64,000 bases of DNA from Palleronia salina (GTDB lineage Bacteria > Pseudomonadota > Alphaproteobacteria > Rhodobacterales > Rhodobacteraceae). Every line of letters starts with the position of its first letter. Positions within the stretch are counted from its first letter, which is position 1. The stretch covers positions 1 through 64,000 of the forward strand of contig NZ_FQZA01000006.1 in assembly GCF_900141995.1 (NCBI RefSeq), in the 5' to 3' direction. Positions 51,615 through 60,614 of this stretch are shown here, in pieces. The notes beneath the pieces are model-generated. The model was not told where the DNA came from and ran no database searches. It saw only the letters and a list, made by a program, of their open reading frames with translations. A program made the position numbers and the translations under genes.

Positions 51615-51618
51615 CTAA
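51615..51618. repeat. Right target-site duplication of the IS element (CTAA)
   Basis: Second copy of the CTAA duplication, directly outside the right inverted repeat. The bases beyond it (TAG) would, before insertion, have followed the ATPase stop. Confidence 0.85.
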
Positions 51619-51655
51619 TAGTGCAGTGTTGACGGATTGACTGTCGGCGAGCGGT

Positions 51656-52015
51656 TCACCCCGCTACGCGCTCCCTCCCAACCCCATACACCCCCACAGC
51701 CACAACCGCATAGACCCCGTTCACCGTCAGCACGAAGCTCCATGGCGCGCCCGCGCCCCAGATGAGCTTCGCCGACAGCGACGCCAGCGCCTCCAGCACC
51801 ACGAACCCGGTGATCCATGCCGCCGCGCCGCTCAGCCGCGCGAAGATCGGGATCAGCGCCAGGGCGAAGACCACCGACCAGAATTCGCGCCCCGCCGACA
51901 GGATCAGCGGCATCAGCGCCGCCTCGGCATTCAGGGCCACGATGGCCAGCGCATTGGCGATGCAGCCCAGCACACCGGCAAGGGCGGCGATCAGGATGTT
52001 GCGGGGGGTGAACAT
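51656..52015 (-). CDS. Small four-helix membrane protein, unknown
   Basis: 119 residues with four hydrophobic segments (ILIAALAGVLGCIANALAIVAL, FWSVVFALALIPIFA, WITGFVVLEALASL, FVLTVNGVYAVVAVGVYGV) and short loops; MFTPRN start. It ends in a short charged tail. GGAGG lies in a leader identical over 22 bases (including the start codon) to that of the BrnA-like gene 360 bp away. No family is recognised; integral inner-membrane protein. Confidence 0.7.
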   Translation of the reverse strand: MFTPRNILIAALAGVLGCIANALAIVALNAEAALMPLILSAGREFWSVVFALALIPIFARLSGAAAWITGFVVLEALASLSAKLIWGAGAPWSFVLTVNGVYAVVAVGVYGVGRERVAG

Positions 52016-52034
52016 GGGCGGGCCTCCGGTTGCG
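52013..52034 (-). repeat. 22-base duplicated translation leader, copy 1
   Basis: The start codon and upstream Shine-Dalgarno leader of the 119-residue gene, identical to 52372-52393. Confidence 0.85.
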
Positions 52035-52101
52035 TCGGTCGCTCAACGGCCGGGGCGGGGCAGGGGTCCCGCGGCGGATCGCCCCGCCCGGTCGGCCCCC
52101 G

Positions 52102-52374
52102 TCACTTCGGACGGCGCGATCGGTAGTCGTAGAACATCCGCAGCACCGCGTTCAGCCGCGTCTGCCAGCCCGGCCCCATGTCGCGGAACCAGCGGGCCAC
52201 GTCGCTGTCCAGGCGGATGGTGACGCGGGTCTTGCCGGGGCGGTTGTCGGTGGCGATCTCGACCCAGCCCGGCGGCTCGGCGGGCAGGCGCTTGGGCTCG
52301 ATGATCTCCTCGCGGATATCCTTCAGGTCGGCCATCAGCGCCTCGAAGGTCGACGTGGGATCGTAGTTCTTCAT
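52102..52374 (-). CDS. BrnA-like antitoxin, orphan
   Basis: 90 residues from the ATG at 52374. The C-terminal half (VTIRLDSDVARWFRDMGPG then WQTRLNAVLRMFYDYR) is the ribbon-helix-helix domain of the BrnA_antitoxin family, with the diagnostic RLDxDVxxxFxxxGxGWQxRxNxxL pattern. BrnA proteins neutralise the RNase toxin BrnT and autorepress the operon. Here no brnT-like frame (about 90 residues, normally upstream) is seen, so it is an orphan regulator or antitoxin remnant. The upstream region holds short repeats. Confidence 0.82.
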   Translation of the reverse strand: MKNYDPTSTFEALMADLKDIREEIIEPKRLPAEPPGWVEIATDNRPGKTRVTIRLDSDVARWFRDMGPGWQTRLNAVLRMFYDYRSRRPK

Positions 52375-52393
52375 GGGCGGGCCTCCGGTTGCG
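52372..52393 (-). repeat. 22-base duplicated translation leader, copy 2
   Basis: The start codon and upstream Shine-Dalgarno leader of the BrnA-like gene, identical to 52013-52034. Confidence 0.85.
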
Positions 52394-52445
52394 GACAGCC
52401 TGCCGCGCCGTGCTTGCCAGCGGGTGAGCGCTGCGTGCGCAGGCC

Positions 52446-52600
52446 GCGCCGGTCCGACGCCCGGTGTACGCGCGGTGCCGTCCGGTGCACGCCATGTGCC
52501 CCCTGGCCGACGCGGGGCCGACGGGGCAGGCCCCGCGGCGCACGGCCGGTGCACGCGGGCTGCACGGGCCGGGGACGCGCGGTGCACGCCGGTCCGACGG
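52446..52600. repeat. Cluster of short direct repeats upstream of the BrnA-like gene
   Basis: GCCGGTCCGACG occurs at both ends (about 52448-52459 and 52588-52599). Between them lie four copies of a CGGTGYACGC-type unit (52462, 52483, 52547, and as GCGGTGCACGC at 52579), irregularly spaced. The rest is GC-rich and non-coding. Confidence 0.55.
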
Positions 52601-52601
52601 A

Positions 52602-53351
52602 TCAGGCGTCGAGGAAGGCCCGCACGCTCGCCTCGACCTCGCGCGGCTTTTCCGCGTGCAGCCAGTGCCCGGTTCCGGGGATCTTGGCGAACCGCGCCTT
52701 GGGGAAAAACGCCCTGATATCAGCGCGATGGGCGTCCTGGACATAGTCGCTGTCGCCCCCCGACAGGAACAGCACCGGCCGCTCGAACGTGCCCTCCAGG
52801 TCGTCGGGCCAGCCCACGATCTTCGGCATCTCGGCCTCCAGCACGTCCAGGTTCAGCCGCCATTTTTTCTCAGCGATATCAAGGGATTGCAGGAGAAACG
52901 CGCGGATCCCGTCCTCGGGCACCAGCGCCCGGAACCGCTGATCCGCGTCCCGCCGGCTCTCGACTCCGCTCAAATCCAGCGCCCGCATCGCGTCGATATA
53001 CTGCTGCTGGCTATGCGCGTACCCCACCGGCGCGATGTCCGCCACGACCAGCCGCCGCACCTTCTCGGGGTGCCGCAGCGCCAGCGCCATCGCCGCCTTG
53101 CCGCCCATGGAGTGCCCCAGCACATCCCATTGATCTTCAATGGTTTCCGCCAGGTCGTCGGCCAGGGCGGGGTACGCGTGATCCGCGTCCCAGCCCGACC
53201 CGCCGTGGTTGCGCATGTCCACCGCGGTGACCTGTCCCCGGTCCGAAAGCCGCTTGGCGATCACCCCCCAGTTCCGCGCCGAGCCGTATAGCCCGTGCGC
53301 GATCAGCAAGGGCGTGCCGCCCGCGCCTTCCGTCCGGGTCTCGAGCTTCAC
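52602..53351 (-). CDS. Alpha/beta-fold hydrolase (YbfF-like esterase)
   Basis: 249 residues from GTG 53351, which overlaps the glyA stop by four bases (GTGA); a GTG at 53381 would add ten residues and overlap glyA by 34. Nucleophile elbow GHSMGG, oxyanion region [14 protein letters not shown], acid in SGGDSDYV and catalytic His in [11 protein letters not shown] are all in place. YbfF-like esterases hydrolyse short acyl-CoA or ester substrates; the physiological one is unknown. Translationally coupled to glyA. Confidence 0.88.
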   Translation of the reverse strand: MKLETRTEGAGGTPLLIAHGLYGSARNWGVIAKRLSDRGQVTAVDMRNHGGSGWDADHAYPALADDLAETIEDQWDVLGHSMGGKAAMALALRHPEKVRRLVVADIAPVGYAHSQQQYIDAMRALDLSGVESRRDADQRFRALVPEDGIRAFLLQSLDIAEKKWRLNLDVLEAEMPKIVGWPDDLEGTFERPVLFLSGGDSDYVQDAHRADIRAFFPKARFAKIPGTGHWLHAEKPREVEASVRAFLDA

Positions 53352-54643
53352 AGGTCGGGATAGATCGGGAAGCGCTGGCACAGCGCCTCGACCTCGTCCT
53401 TCACCGCCGCTTCGACCGCGCCATTGCCGTCCTCGCCATTGGCGGCCAGCCCGTCCACGACCCGCACGATCCAGTCGGCGATCTGGCGGAATTCCGGCTC
53501 GCCGAAGCCGCGGGTGGTCCCGGCGGGCGAGCCCAGGCGGATGCCGCTGGTGATGGTCGGCTTCTCGTCGTCGAAGGGGATGCCGTTCTTGTTGCAGGTG
53601 ATGTGCGCGCGGCCGAGCGCCTTTTCGGTGGCGTTGCCCTTCACGCCCTTGGGGCGCAGGTCGACCAGCATGACATGCGTGTCGGTGCCGCCGGTCACGA
53701 TGTCCAAGCCGCCCTTGATCAGCTGGTCGGCCAGCGCCTGCGCGTTCCGGATCACCTGACCCTGGTAGGTCTTGAAGCCGGGCAGGAGCGCTTCGCCGAA
53801 GGCGACGGCCTTGGCGGCGATCACGTGCATCAGCGGACCGCCCTGGATGCCGGGGAAGATGGCCGAGTTGAACTTCTTCGCCAGCGCCTCGTCATCGGTC
53901 AGGATCATGCCGCCGCGCGGGCCGCGCAGGGTCTTGTGGGTGGTGGTGGTCGCGACATGCGCGTGGGGGAAGGGCGAGGGATAGTCGCCCGAGGCCACCA
54001 GCCCCGCGAAATGCGCCATGTCCACCAGCAGGTAGGCGCCCACGCTGTCGGCGATCTCGCGCATCCGGGCGAAGTCGATGATCCGCGGAATGGCCGAGCC
54101 GCCGGCGATGATCATCTTGGGCTGATGCTCGGTCGCGAGCTGCTGCACCTGGTCGTAGTCCAGCGTCAGGTCCTCGCGGCGCACGCCGTATTGCACGGCG
54201 TTGAACCACTTGCCCGACTGGTTGGGACGTGCGCCGTGGGTCAGGTGGCCGCCCGCGTCGAGGCTCATCCCCAGGATCGTGTCGCCGGGCTGCAGCAGCG
54301 CGCTGAAGACGCCCTGGTTGGCCTGGCTGCCCGAGTTGGGCTGCACGTTGGCGAAGCCGCAGTTGAACAGCTTGCAGGCCCGGTCGATCGCCAGGTTCTC
54401 GGCGATGTCCACGAACTGGCACCCGCCATAGTAGCGACGACCGGGATAGCCTTCGGCGTACTTGTTGGTCAGGACGCTGCCCTGCGCCTCCATCACCGCG
54501 CGGCTGACGATGTTCTCGGACGCGATCAGCTCGATCTCGTGGCGCTGGCGGCCCAGCTCCTGGTCCATGGCGCGGGCGAGCTCGGGATCGGTCTCGCCGA
54601 TGGACTTGGTGAAGAAGCCTTCGTCGCGGTGGGGGGCGTTCAT
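53348..54643 (-). CDS. glyA: Serine hydroxymethyltransferase
   Basis: 431 residues, typical. PLP lysine K237 in [25 protein letters not shown] (62-74), [11 protein letters not shown] and [12 protein letters not shown] are all conserved. The enzyme interconverts serine and glycine, loading one-carbon units on tetrahydrofolate. AAAGGA precedes the ATG. The downstream alpha/beta hydrolase is coupled to it; nadK is divergent across about 170 bp in which I see no riboswitch fold. Confidence 0.98.
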   Translation of the reverse strand: MNAPHRDEGFFTKSIGETDPELARAMDQELGRQRHEIELIASENIVSRAVMEAQGSVLTNKYAEGYPGRRYYGGCQFVDIAENLAIDRACKLFNCGFANVQPNSGSQANQGVFSALLQPGDTILGMSLDAGGHLTHGARPNQSGKWFNAVQYGVRREDLTLDYDQVQQLATEHQPKMIIAGGSAIPRIIDFARMREIADSVGAYLLVDMAHFAGLVASGDYPSPFPHAHVATTTTHKTLRGPRGGMILTDDEALAKKFNSAIFPGIQGGPLMHVIAAKAVAFGEALLPGFKTYQGQVIRNAQALADQLIKGGLDIVTGGTDTHVMLVDLRPKGVKGNATEKALGRAHITCNKNGIPFDDEKPTITSGIRLGSPAGTTRGFGEPEFRQIADWIVRVVDGLAANGEDGNGAVEAAVKDEVEALCQRFPIYPDL

Positions 54644-54812
54644 GGCGGCAATCCTTTCGGCGCGATTGACGGGGTTGGGCGCGGTTTAGCCCATCGCAGC
54701 CCCCCGCAAAAGACCGTTTGCGACGATGGCGCGATCCGTCGCGGCATCGCGCTTGTCAATCGGGCCCGGCCCCGGCAGGTTGCCGCTGGATGCAGCGGCG
54801 AAAGGGCCGGCC

Positions 54813-55574
54813 ATGTACGACAAGATCGCCTTCGTCGCCAGCAGCGTCGCGCAGGCGCAGGACGCGCTGGCGCGGCTGACCGACCGGTATGGCCAGTGCG
54901 AGATCCACGAGGCCGACGTGATCGTCGCGTTGGGCGGGGACGGGCACATGCTGCGCACCCTGCACGAGACCGAGAAGCTTTCGGCGCCGACCTATGGCAT
55001 GAACTGCGGCACCATCGGTTTCCTGATGAACGAGTTCGGCGAGGACGATCTGCCCGCGCGCCTGGCCGCCGCCGAGGTCGAAACGATCAATCCGCTGTCC
55101 ATGCATGCAACCTGTCATGGCGGCACCATGCACGAGGCGCTGGCGATCAACGAGGTCTCGCTGCTCCGGGCGGGACCGCAGGCGGCCAAGCTGCGCATCA
55201 GCGTCGACGACAAGGTGCGCATGTCCGAGCTGGTCTGCGACGGTGCCATGGTGGCGACCCCCGCCGGGTCCACCGCGTATAACTACAGCGCGAACGGCCC
55301 GATCCTGCCCATCGGTGCGGACGTGCTGGCGCTGACCGCGATGGCCGCGTTCCGGCCGCGCCGCTGGCGCGGGGCGCTGTTGCCCAAGAACGCGACCGTG
55401 CGCTTCGACGTGCTGGAAGAAGAAAAGCGTCCCGTGATGGCCGATGCCGACGGCCGGTCGGTGCGCGACGTGCTGTCGGTGACGGTCCGGTCCGAGCCCA
55501 GCGTGGTCCACACGATCCTGTTCGACCCCGGTCACGGGCTGGAGGAGCGTCTGCTTCAGGAGCAGTTCACCTGA
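54813..55574 (+). CDS. nadK: NAD kinase
   Basis: 253 residues from the ATG at 54813 (MYDKIAFVASSVAQAQ), the short alphaproteobacterial form. ATP/NAD motif G41-G-D-G (VALGGDGHMLRTLHE), the NE/D region LAINEVSLLRAGPQ and DGAMVATPAGSTAYNYSANGPIL are present. It phosphorylates NAD to NADP. Convergent with the DUF2125 gene with a 36-base gap. Confidence 0.96.
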   Translation: MYDKIAFVASSVAQAQDALARLTDRYGQCEIHEADVIVALGGDGHMLRTLHETEKLSAPTYGMNCGTIGFLMNEFGEDDLPARLAAAEVETINPLSMHATCHGGTMHEALAINEVSLLRAGPQAAKLRISVDDKVRMSELVCDGAMVATPAGSTAYNYSANGPILPIGADVLALTAMAAFRPRRWRGALLPKNATVRFDVLEEEKRPVMADADGRSVRDVLSVTVRSEPSVVHTILFDPGHGLEERLLQEQFT

Positions 55575-55610
55575 GGTCGAAGCGGACCTCGATCAATTGG
55601 ACCGAGGCGG

Positions 55611-56603
55611 TCACCCCCCGAAGGTGATGACCGGCGCGGGCCCCAGCGGGATGGGGCCCAGCGACATGCGGCCCGCGTCGAAGACCAGCGGCAGCGACAG
55701 CTCACCGCTGCCCGACAGGCCCGACAGCAGCGTCAGACCCTGCTGCACGGCGCTGCGCTGTGCTTCTGGCACCAGCCCCAGCGCCACGGCGACCCGCAGG
55801 GCATCACGCCAGTCGTTCACCGTCAGCAGCAATTCGCCCTCGGGCTGGTTGGCGGCGTTCACGTCGACCGCGCCATCGGCCTCGACCGTCACGTCGCCCC
55901 AGTCGAGCGACAGGTCGTGCAGTTCGATCCGCTGCGGCGCGGGCGGGGTTTCCAGTGCGCTGCGGTCCAGCGGCGCGTCCAGCTCGATGGTCGCGTCCAG
56001 CCGCAGGGCCTCGATCGCCCCCAGGCCGGCCGCGTCCAGCTGCTCCATGAGCGTGTCGGGCAGGACCACGTTCTCGACCGCGAGGCCGATATTCTGGTGG
56101 CTGGGGTCGGGCGCACCTTCGGGCAGGCGGGTCGCGAACCGCAGCTGACCGATCCGAAGGGTGCGGCCCGCGCTTTCCACGGCCAGGCCGTCGACCACCA
56201 GCGACGAGTGGTCCAGCGGCAGGCGCGGGCTGGGTTGCACGGTCATCGAGGCGCGGGCCTTGTCGTTGGTGATGATCGCGGTGCCCAGCACCGACTCGAG
56301 CCCGATCTGCGGCGGCAGCGCGGCGATCACCTGGTTCGGGCGATAGCTGAGCGCCAGCAGCTGGAAGAACGGCGCGACCAGCGTCAGGCCGCCCGGCGTC
56401 GTCACCTGGACCTCGTCGAAGGTGGTGTCGAAGCGGTTCGGAAAGCCGCGCGTTTCGCGCGACTGCACGTCGATCTGCCAGCCCGCGGCGCGCATGGTGT
56501 CCAGTTGTTCGGCGATCGCCCGCTCGGTGGTCCGGGCGCCCCAGAACCAGTAGCCCGACCAGACCAGCGCGGCGGCAAGCACAAGAATGACCAGTTTACC
56601 CAT
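55611..56603 (-). CDS. DUF2125 protein, membrane-anchored periplasmic
   Basis: 330 residues from the ATG at 56603, AGGAG upstream. One N-terminal helix (KLVILVLAAALVWSGYWFWGA) anchors or exports it; the rest is beta-rich with DUF2125 features: WQIDVQSRETRGFPNRFDTTFDEVQVTTPG and repeating LxDLSLDWGDVTVEADG-type strands. The family is almost limited to alphaproteobacteria and its function is unknown; the repeating beta pattern recalls lipid-transport AsmA-like proteins. Divergent from the ChaC-like gene (69-bp gap). Confidence 0.87.
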   Translation of the reverse strand: MGKLVILVLAAALVWSGYWFWGARTTERAIAEQLDTMRAAGWQIDVQSRETRGFPNRFDTTFDEVQVTTPGGLTLVAPFFQLLALSYRPNQVIAALPPQIGLESVLGTAIITNDKARASMTVQPSPRLPLDHSSLVVDGLAVESAGRTLRIGQLRFATRLPEGAPDPSHQNIGLAVENVVLPDTLMEQLDAAGLGAIEALRLDATIELDAPLDRSALETPPAPQRIELHDLSLDWGDVTVEADGAVDVNAANQPEGELLLTVNDWRDALRVAVALGLVPEAQRSAVQQGLTLLSGLSGSGELSLPLVFDAGRMSLGPIPLGPAPVITFGG

Positions 56604-56672
56604 GACGACCGCTCCTTGCCTGTTGGCGCGGCGGACCTTTTCACCGCCTGCCGCATCGTGTCTATAGGCGCC

Positions 56673-57224
56673 ATGACGCATGTTCCAGAGTTTCAACGGG
56701 GCGGCATGTGGGTCTTCGGCTATGGCTCGCTTGTCTGGAACCCCGAGTTCCCGGTCGCCGAGCGGGTGGTCGCCTCGCTCCATGGCTACGCGCGCACTTT
56801 CTGCATGCGCTCGGTCCACCATCGCGGCACCCACGAGGATCCGGGCCTTGTCCTGGCGCTGGATGCGCAGCCGGCGGCGCGCTGCTCGGGCGTGGCGTTG
56901 CGGGTCGAGAACGGACACGAGGCGGCGACGCTGACCGCCCTGCGCGCGCGCGAGTTGATCTCGTCGGCCTACCTGGAACGGATGGTCACACTGGACCTGA
57001 CCGACGGCCGGGTGGTCGACGCCGTGGCCTACGTCATCGACGCCGACCACGAACAATATTGCCGGCTGAGCCTCGAGGAGCAGGCCCAGATCATCGCACG
57101 TGCCCATGGCGGGCGGGGCCCGAACGACGAGTACCTGATGAACACTGCCGCGCACCTGCGCGAGCTGGGCATCGGCGACGATGATCTGGAGTGGCTGTGC
57201 AACAGGGTCGCGGCAATTGGCTAG
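56673..57224 (+). CDS. Gamma-glutamylcyclotransferase, ChaC-like
   Basis: 183 residues from ATG 56673; ATG 56706 (MWVFGYGSLVWNPEF) is an alternative. Substrate loop FGYGSL, GYARTFCMRSVHHRGT and GPNDEYLMNTAAHLRELGI near the end match ChaC-type enzymes; the catalytic Glu is probably in the RARELISSAYLERMV stretch. ChaC2-like enzymes degrade cytosolic glutathione to 5-oxoproline and Cys-Gly. The following ExbB-like gene begins about 60 bases downstream on the same strand. Confidence 0.92.
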   Translation: MTHVPEFQRGGMWVFGYGSLVWNPEFPVAERVVASLHGYARTFCMRSVHHRGTHEDPGLVLALDAQPAARCSGVALRVENGHEAATLTALRARELISSAYLERMVTLDLTDGRVVDAVAYVIDADHEQYCRLSLEEQAQIIARAHGGRGPNDEYLMNTAAHLRELGIGDDDLEWLCNRVAAIG

Positions 57225-57283
57225 CCCGCTTCCGCAGCCCCCGACCATGGCCTATGCTGCCGCTGCGAAATAAGGACCGCCAG

Positions 57284-58483
57284 ATGTCGCTGACCGACCG
57301 CCCCGGATCCGAGGGCCAGCCGCTTTTCACCCAGCCCGTGCGCCAGATCACCACGATGGTGCTGGTGCTCGTGCTGGTGGCCGTGGGCATCTACGTGGCT
57401 TACCCGAACGTCGCGCCGGTCTTCCTGGCCAACCCGCTTCTGAACGGCTTCATCGCCTTCGTCTTCGTGGTGGGGGTATTGGCCTGCTTCTGGCAGGAAT
57501 GGCAGCTGATCCAGTCGGTCAACTGGATCGAGGGCTTCGCCGACGACACGCCCGGCCACGACATGACCCGCGCGCCGCGGCTGCTGGCGCCCCTTGCGGC
57601 GCTGCTGCGGTCGCGGCGGAACCTGCAGATTTCGCCCACCTCGGCGCGCTCGATCCTCGATTCGGTCGCCACCCGGATCGACGAGGCGCGGGATATCACC
57701 CGCTATATCGTCAGCCTGCTGATCTTCCTGGGCCTTCTGGGGACGTTCTACGGCCTTGCCACCACCGTGCCGGCGATCGTCGAGACCATTCGCGCGCTCG
57801 CCCCCACCGAGGGCGAGGACGGCATGGCCGTGTTCGGCCGCCTGATGGCCGGGCTGGAAAGCCAGCTGGGCGGCATGGGCGTGGCCTTCGCCTCGTCCCT
57901 TCTGGGCCTGGCCGGGTCGCTGGTCGTCGGCCTGCTGGAGCTGTTTGCCAGCCACGGCCAGAACCGCTTCTACCGCGAGCTCGAGGAATGGCTGAGCTCG
58001 ATCACCAAGCTGGGCTTCGCCGGTCCCGATCTCGACGGCGGAACGGGCAGCGACGCGGGCATCGTCGCCGCCGCGATGGAGGCGATGGCCGGCCAGATGG
58101 ACCGGATGCAGGATATGTTCGCCCGGGCCGACGCGACCCGGTCCGACCTGGACGAGAAGCTGGGACAGATGGTCGATCACATGGTGCGCCTGTCCGATCG
58201 CGACGACGCGGCCGCCCGGCTGGCGCCGGCGATGGAGCGGATGATCGACGGTCAGGCCAAGCTGGCCGAGGCCCTGGAAGGCGCGAGGGAGGCGGGGGGT
58301 GGCAGCGGGCTCGACGCCGAAAGCCGGATGCGCCTGCGCTCGATCGACGTGCAACTGCTGCGCATCTCCGAGGAACTCGCCGCGGGCCGACAGGAAAGCA
58401 CCTCCGAGCTGCGGCAGGAACTGCACCGGATCGGACGCCTGCTCAGCCGCGGGGCGCGCGCCGACGGCGAAGGCCGGGGCTAG
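57284..58483 (+). CDS. MotA/TolQ/ExbB-like proton-channel membrane protein
   Basis: 399 residues from ATG 57284, AAGGA upstream. Two N-terminal hydrophobic segments (22-40 and 51-69), then the MotA/ExbB core with ITRYIVSLLIFLGLLGTFYGLATTVPAI (TM3) and GGMGVAFASSLLGLAGSLVVGLLELF (TM4), followed by a 140-residue helical cytoplasmic tail (AMEAMAGQMDRMQDMFARAD ... ELRQELHRIGRLL). TM3 and TM4 carry the small/polar residues that line proton paths. The gene is 3 bases from the next one, which encodes the matching MotB-like subunit, so the two very likely form one stator-like complex in the inner membrane. Confidence 0.9.
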   Translation: MSLTDRPGSEGQPLFTQPVRQITTMVLVLVLVAVGIYVAYPNVAPVFLANPLLNGFIAFVFVVGVLACFWQEWQLIQSVNWIEGFADDTPGHDMTRAPRLLAPLAALLRSRRNLQISPTSARSILDSVATRIDEARDITRYIVSLLIFLGLLGTFYGLATTVPAIVETIRALAPTEGEDGMAVFGRLMAGLESQLGGMGVAFASSLLGLAGSLVVGLLELFASHGQNRFYRELEEWLSSITKLGFAGPDLDGGTGSDAGIVAAAMEAMAGQMDRMQDMFARADATRSDLDEKLGQMVDHMVRLSDRDDAAARLAPAMERMIDGQAKLAEALEGAREAGGGSGLDAESRMRLRSIDVQLLRISEELAAGRQESTSELRQELHRIGRLLSRGARADGEGRG

Positions 58484-58486
58484 GCG

Positions 58487-60610
58487 ATGGCGCTGACGCG
58501 ACGCTCCACCCGCGCGGTCAACAGCTCGATCTGGCCCGGGTTTGTGGACGCGATGACCGCGCTTCTGCTGGTGATGATGTTCGTGCTGACCATTTTCATG
58601 GTGGTCCAGTTCGTGCTGCGCGAAGAGATTTCGGGGCAGGCGAACGAGCTCGACAATCTCACGGCGCAGGTCGCCGGCCTCACGCAGGCGCTGGGGCTGG
58701 CCGAGGGGCGCGCCGACCGGCTGGAAGGCGAACGCGACGACCTGCTGTCGCAGACCGCCAGCCAATCCGACCTGATCGCCGACCTCCAGGCGCAGGGCGC
58801 CCGGCAGGCCGATCTCATCTCAAGCCTCCAGGCGCAAAGCGCGGACCAGGCCGAGCGTATCGCCGGTTTCGAGGAGCGGGTCGCCGCCCTTCTGACCCAG
58901 CGGGACGACGCCCGCGCACAGGTCGCCACGCTCGAGGATCGCGAGGCCGAGCTGGTGTCCGAGCGCGAGGCGCTGAACCTCGCGCTGGCCAGCGCACGGG
59001 ACGAGATCGACGCCGCGGCCGAAGCCGCACGCCTGGCCGCCGCGCGGCGCGAGGCGCTCGAGGCGCTGGCCGCCGACCTGCGCGCCGACCTGGAGGAGGG
59101 GGCCGAGACAACCGCTGCGCTGACCGCCGAGATCGGCACCCTGGAAGACGCGCTGAGCGAGGAGGAGACCGCCCGGCTGGCCGAGGCGGCGGCGGCCGAG
59201 GCCCTGCGCGCCCGACTGGAAGATGCGGATGCCGAGCTGTCGGCCATGACCCTCGCGCTGGAAGAACAGCGGCGGGAGGCCGAGGACACCCTGAGCCTTC
59301 TGGCGGCCGCCCGCGCCGCCGAGGCCGAACTGGACGAACGCCTTCTGGCCGCCTTGCTCGAGCGCGACACGGCGGTCCAGCAGGCAGAAACCCTGAGCGA
59401 CGAGCTGACCGAGGCGCAGGCCCGCAACGCCGACTTGCAATCCGCGGCGGCCGAGCTGGAGCAGGTGCAGGCGGACCGCGCCGCGGCCGAGGACCGGATC
59501 GACCGGACCGAGGCGGCGTTGCGCGCCGCGATCGCGCGCGAGTCCGACAGCCAGGCCGAGCTGGCGGCGATCACGGATGCGCTGGAGGCGGCGAAGGCCG
59601 CGCAGCAGACATTCCAGGGGGATCTCGAGTCCGCCCGCGCCCGGCTCGCCGCCGCCGAGGACGAGGTTGCCGAACTGCGCGCGGCCGCCGGTCGCGAGGC
59701 CGATGAACGAGACCGCCTGGCCGCCGCCCTGAGCGCCGCGCGCGCCGAGGCTGCCGCGCTTGAAGGGGCCGAGGCGGACCGTGCCGATCTGCGCAGCCAA
59801 CTGGAAGAGGCCCTGGCCTTGCGGCTGGCCGCCGAGAACGAAGCTCAGTCCCAGATGAGCCGGGCCGAGCGGCAGTCGCGCCTGCTGGAAACGGCGCGGT
59901 CCGAGCTCGCCGATGCCGAGGCGGCGTCGACCGAGGCGCAGCGCCGGATGGAGGCCCTGACGCAGCAGGTCGCGCAACTGCGTCGCCAGATCGGCAGCCT
60001 GCAAAGCCTGTTGCAACTCGCGGAAGAGGAAGACGCGGCCCAGGAGGTGCAGATCGCCAATCTGGGCGCGCAGCTGAACCAGGCCCTGGCCCGCGAGGCG
60101 GTGGAACAGCGCCGCCGCGCCGAGCTGGAAGCTGCCGAGCGCGAACGTCTGGAGCGCTACCAGTCCGAATTCTTCGGCCGCCTGCGCGATCTCCTGGGCG
60201 ACCGCGAGGGCGTGCAGATCGTGGGGGACCGGTTCGTTTTCGACAGCGAGGTCCTGTTCCCGTCGGGCTCGGCCGAGCTGTCGGGGGCGGGCCGTGCGCA
60301 GGTGGCACAGGTGGCCGCGCTTCTCGAAGAGATCTCGGACGAAATCCCCGACAGCATCGACTGGGTGATCCGGGTCGACGGCCATACCGACTCCGTCCCG
60401 ATTGTGGGCAGCGCCGAGTTCGCCGACAACTGGGAACTGAGCCAGGCGCGCGCCCTGTCGGTCGTGCGCTTCATGTCCGAGACCCTGGGCTTCCCGGCGC
60501 GGCGCCTGGCGCCCACGGGCTTCGGCAAATACCGCCCGATCACCCCGGGCGACAGCCCCGAGGCGCGCGCGCTCAATCGCCGTATCGAGCTGAAGCTGAC
60601 CGAGCGCTGA
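58487..60610 (+). CDS. MotB-like peptidoglycan-binding protein with very long coiled coil
   Basis: 707 residues. A short cytoplasmic N-terminus precedes a single TM (WPGFVDAMTALLLVMMFVLTI) with Asp21 in the position of the ion-carrying Asp of MotB/ExbD/TolR. About 500 residues of Ala/Glu/Arg-rich heptad coiled coil (45-555) follow, then an OmpA/MotB domain (about 575-707) with FDSEVLFPSGSAELSGAG, DGHTDSVPI and the DAP-binding NWELSQARALSVV. Ordinary MotB has no such long rod. The pair could transmit proton-driven torque or force from the inner membrane to the wall. Start ATG sits just after the ExbB-like stop. Confidence 0.9.
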   Translation: MALTRRSTRAVNSSIWPGFVDAMTALLLVMMFVLTIFMVVQFVLREEISGQANELDNLTAQVAGLTQALGLAEGRADRLEGERDDLLSQTASQSDLIADLQAQGARQADLISSLQAQSADQAERIAGFEERVAALLTQRDDARAQVATLEDREAELVSEREALNLALASARDEIDAAAEAARLAAARREALEALAADLRADLEEGAETTAALTAEIGTLEDALSEEETARLAEAAAAEALRARLEDADAELSAMTLALEEQRREAEDTLSLLAAARAAEAELDERLLAALLERDTAVQQAETLSDELTEAQARNADLQSAAAELEQVQADRAAAEDRIDRTEAALRAAIARESDSQAELAAITDALEAAKAAQQTFQGDLESARARLAAAEDEVAELRAAAGREADERDRLAAALSAARAEAAALEGAEADRADLRSQLEEALALRLAAENEAQSQMSRAERQSRLLETARSELADAEAASTEAQRRMEALTQQVAQLRRQIGSLQSLLQLAEEEDAAQEVQIANLGAQLNQALAREAVEQRRRAELEAAERERLERYQSEFFGRLRDLLGDREGVQIVGDRFVFDSEVLFPSGSAELSGAGRAQVAQVAALLEEISDEIPDSIDWVIRVDGHTDSVPIVGSAEFADNWELSQARALSVVRFMSETLGFPARRLAPTGFGKYRPITPGDSPEARALNRRIELKLTER

Positions 60611-60614
60611 GCCA

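Noticed and set aside
49000-51618. Integrative element or prophage at the lepA 3-prime end
   Set aside because: No integrase, no tRNA and no direct repeat of the lepA end was found beyond the IS; only one foreign-looking gene and one IS are present.
54644-54812. Possible glycine or SAM riboswitch in front of glyA
   Set aside because: No paired helices or conserved riboswitch core could be recognised in the 169-bp gap.
57284-60610. Zorya-type anti-phage system
   Set aside because: ZorA/ZorB-like architecture is superficially similar, but the long rod is on the wall-binding subunit and no helicase or nuclease partner (ZorC, ZorD or ZorE) is present.
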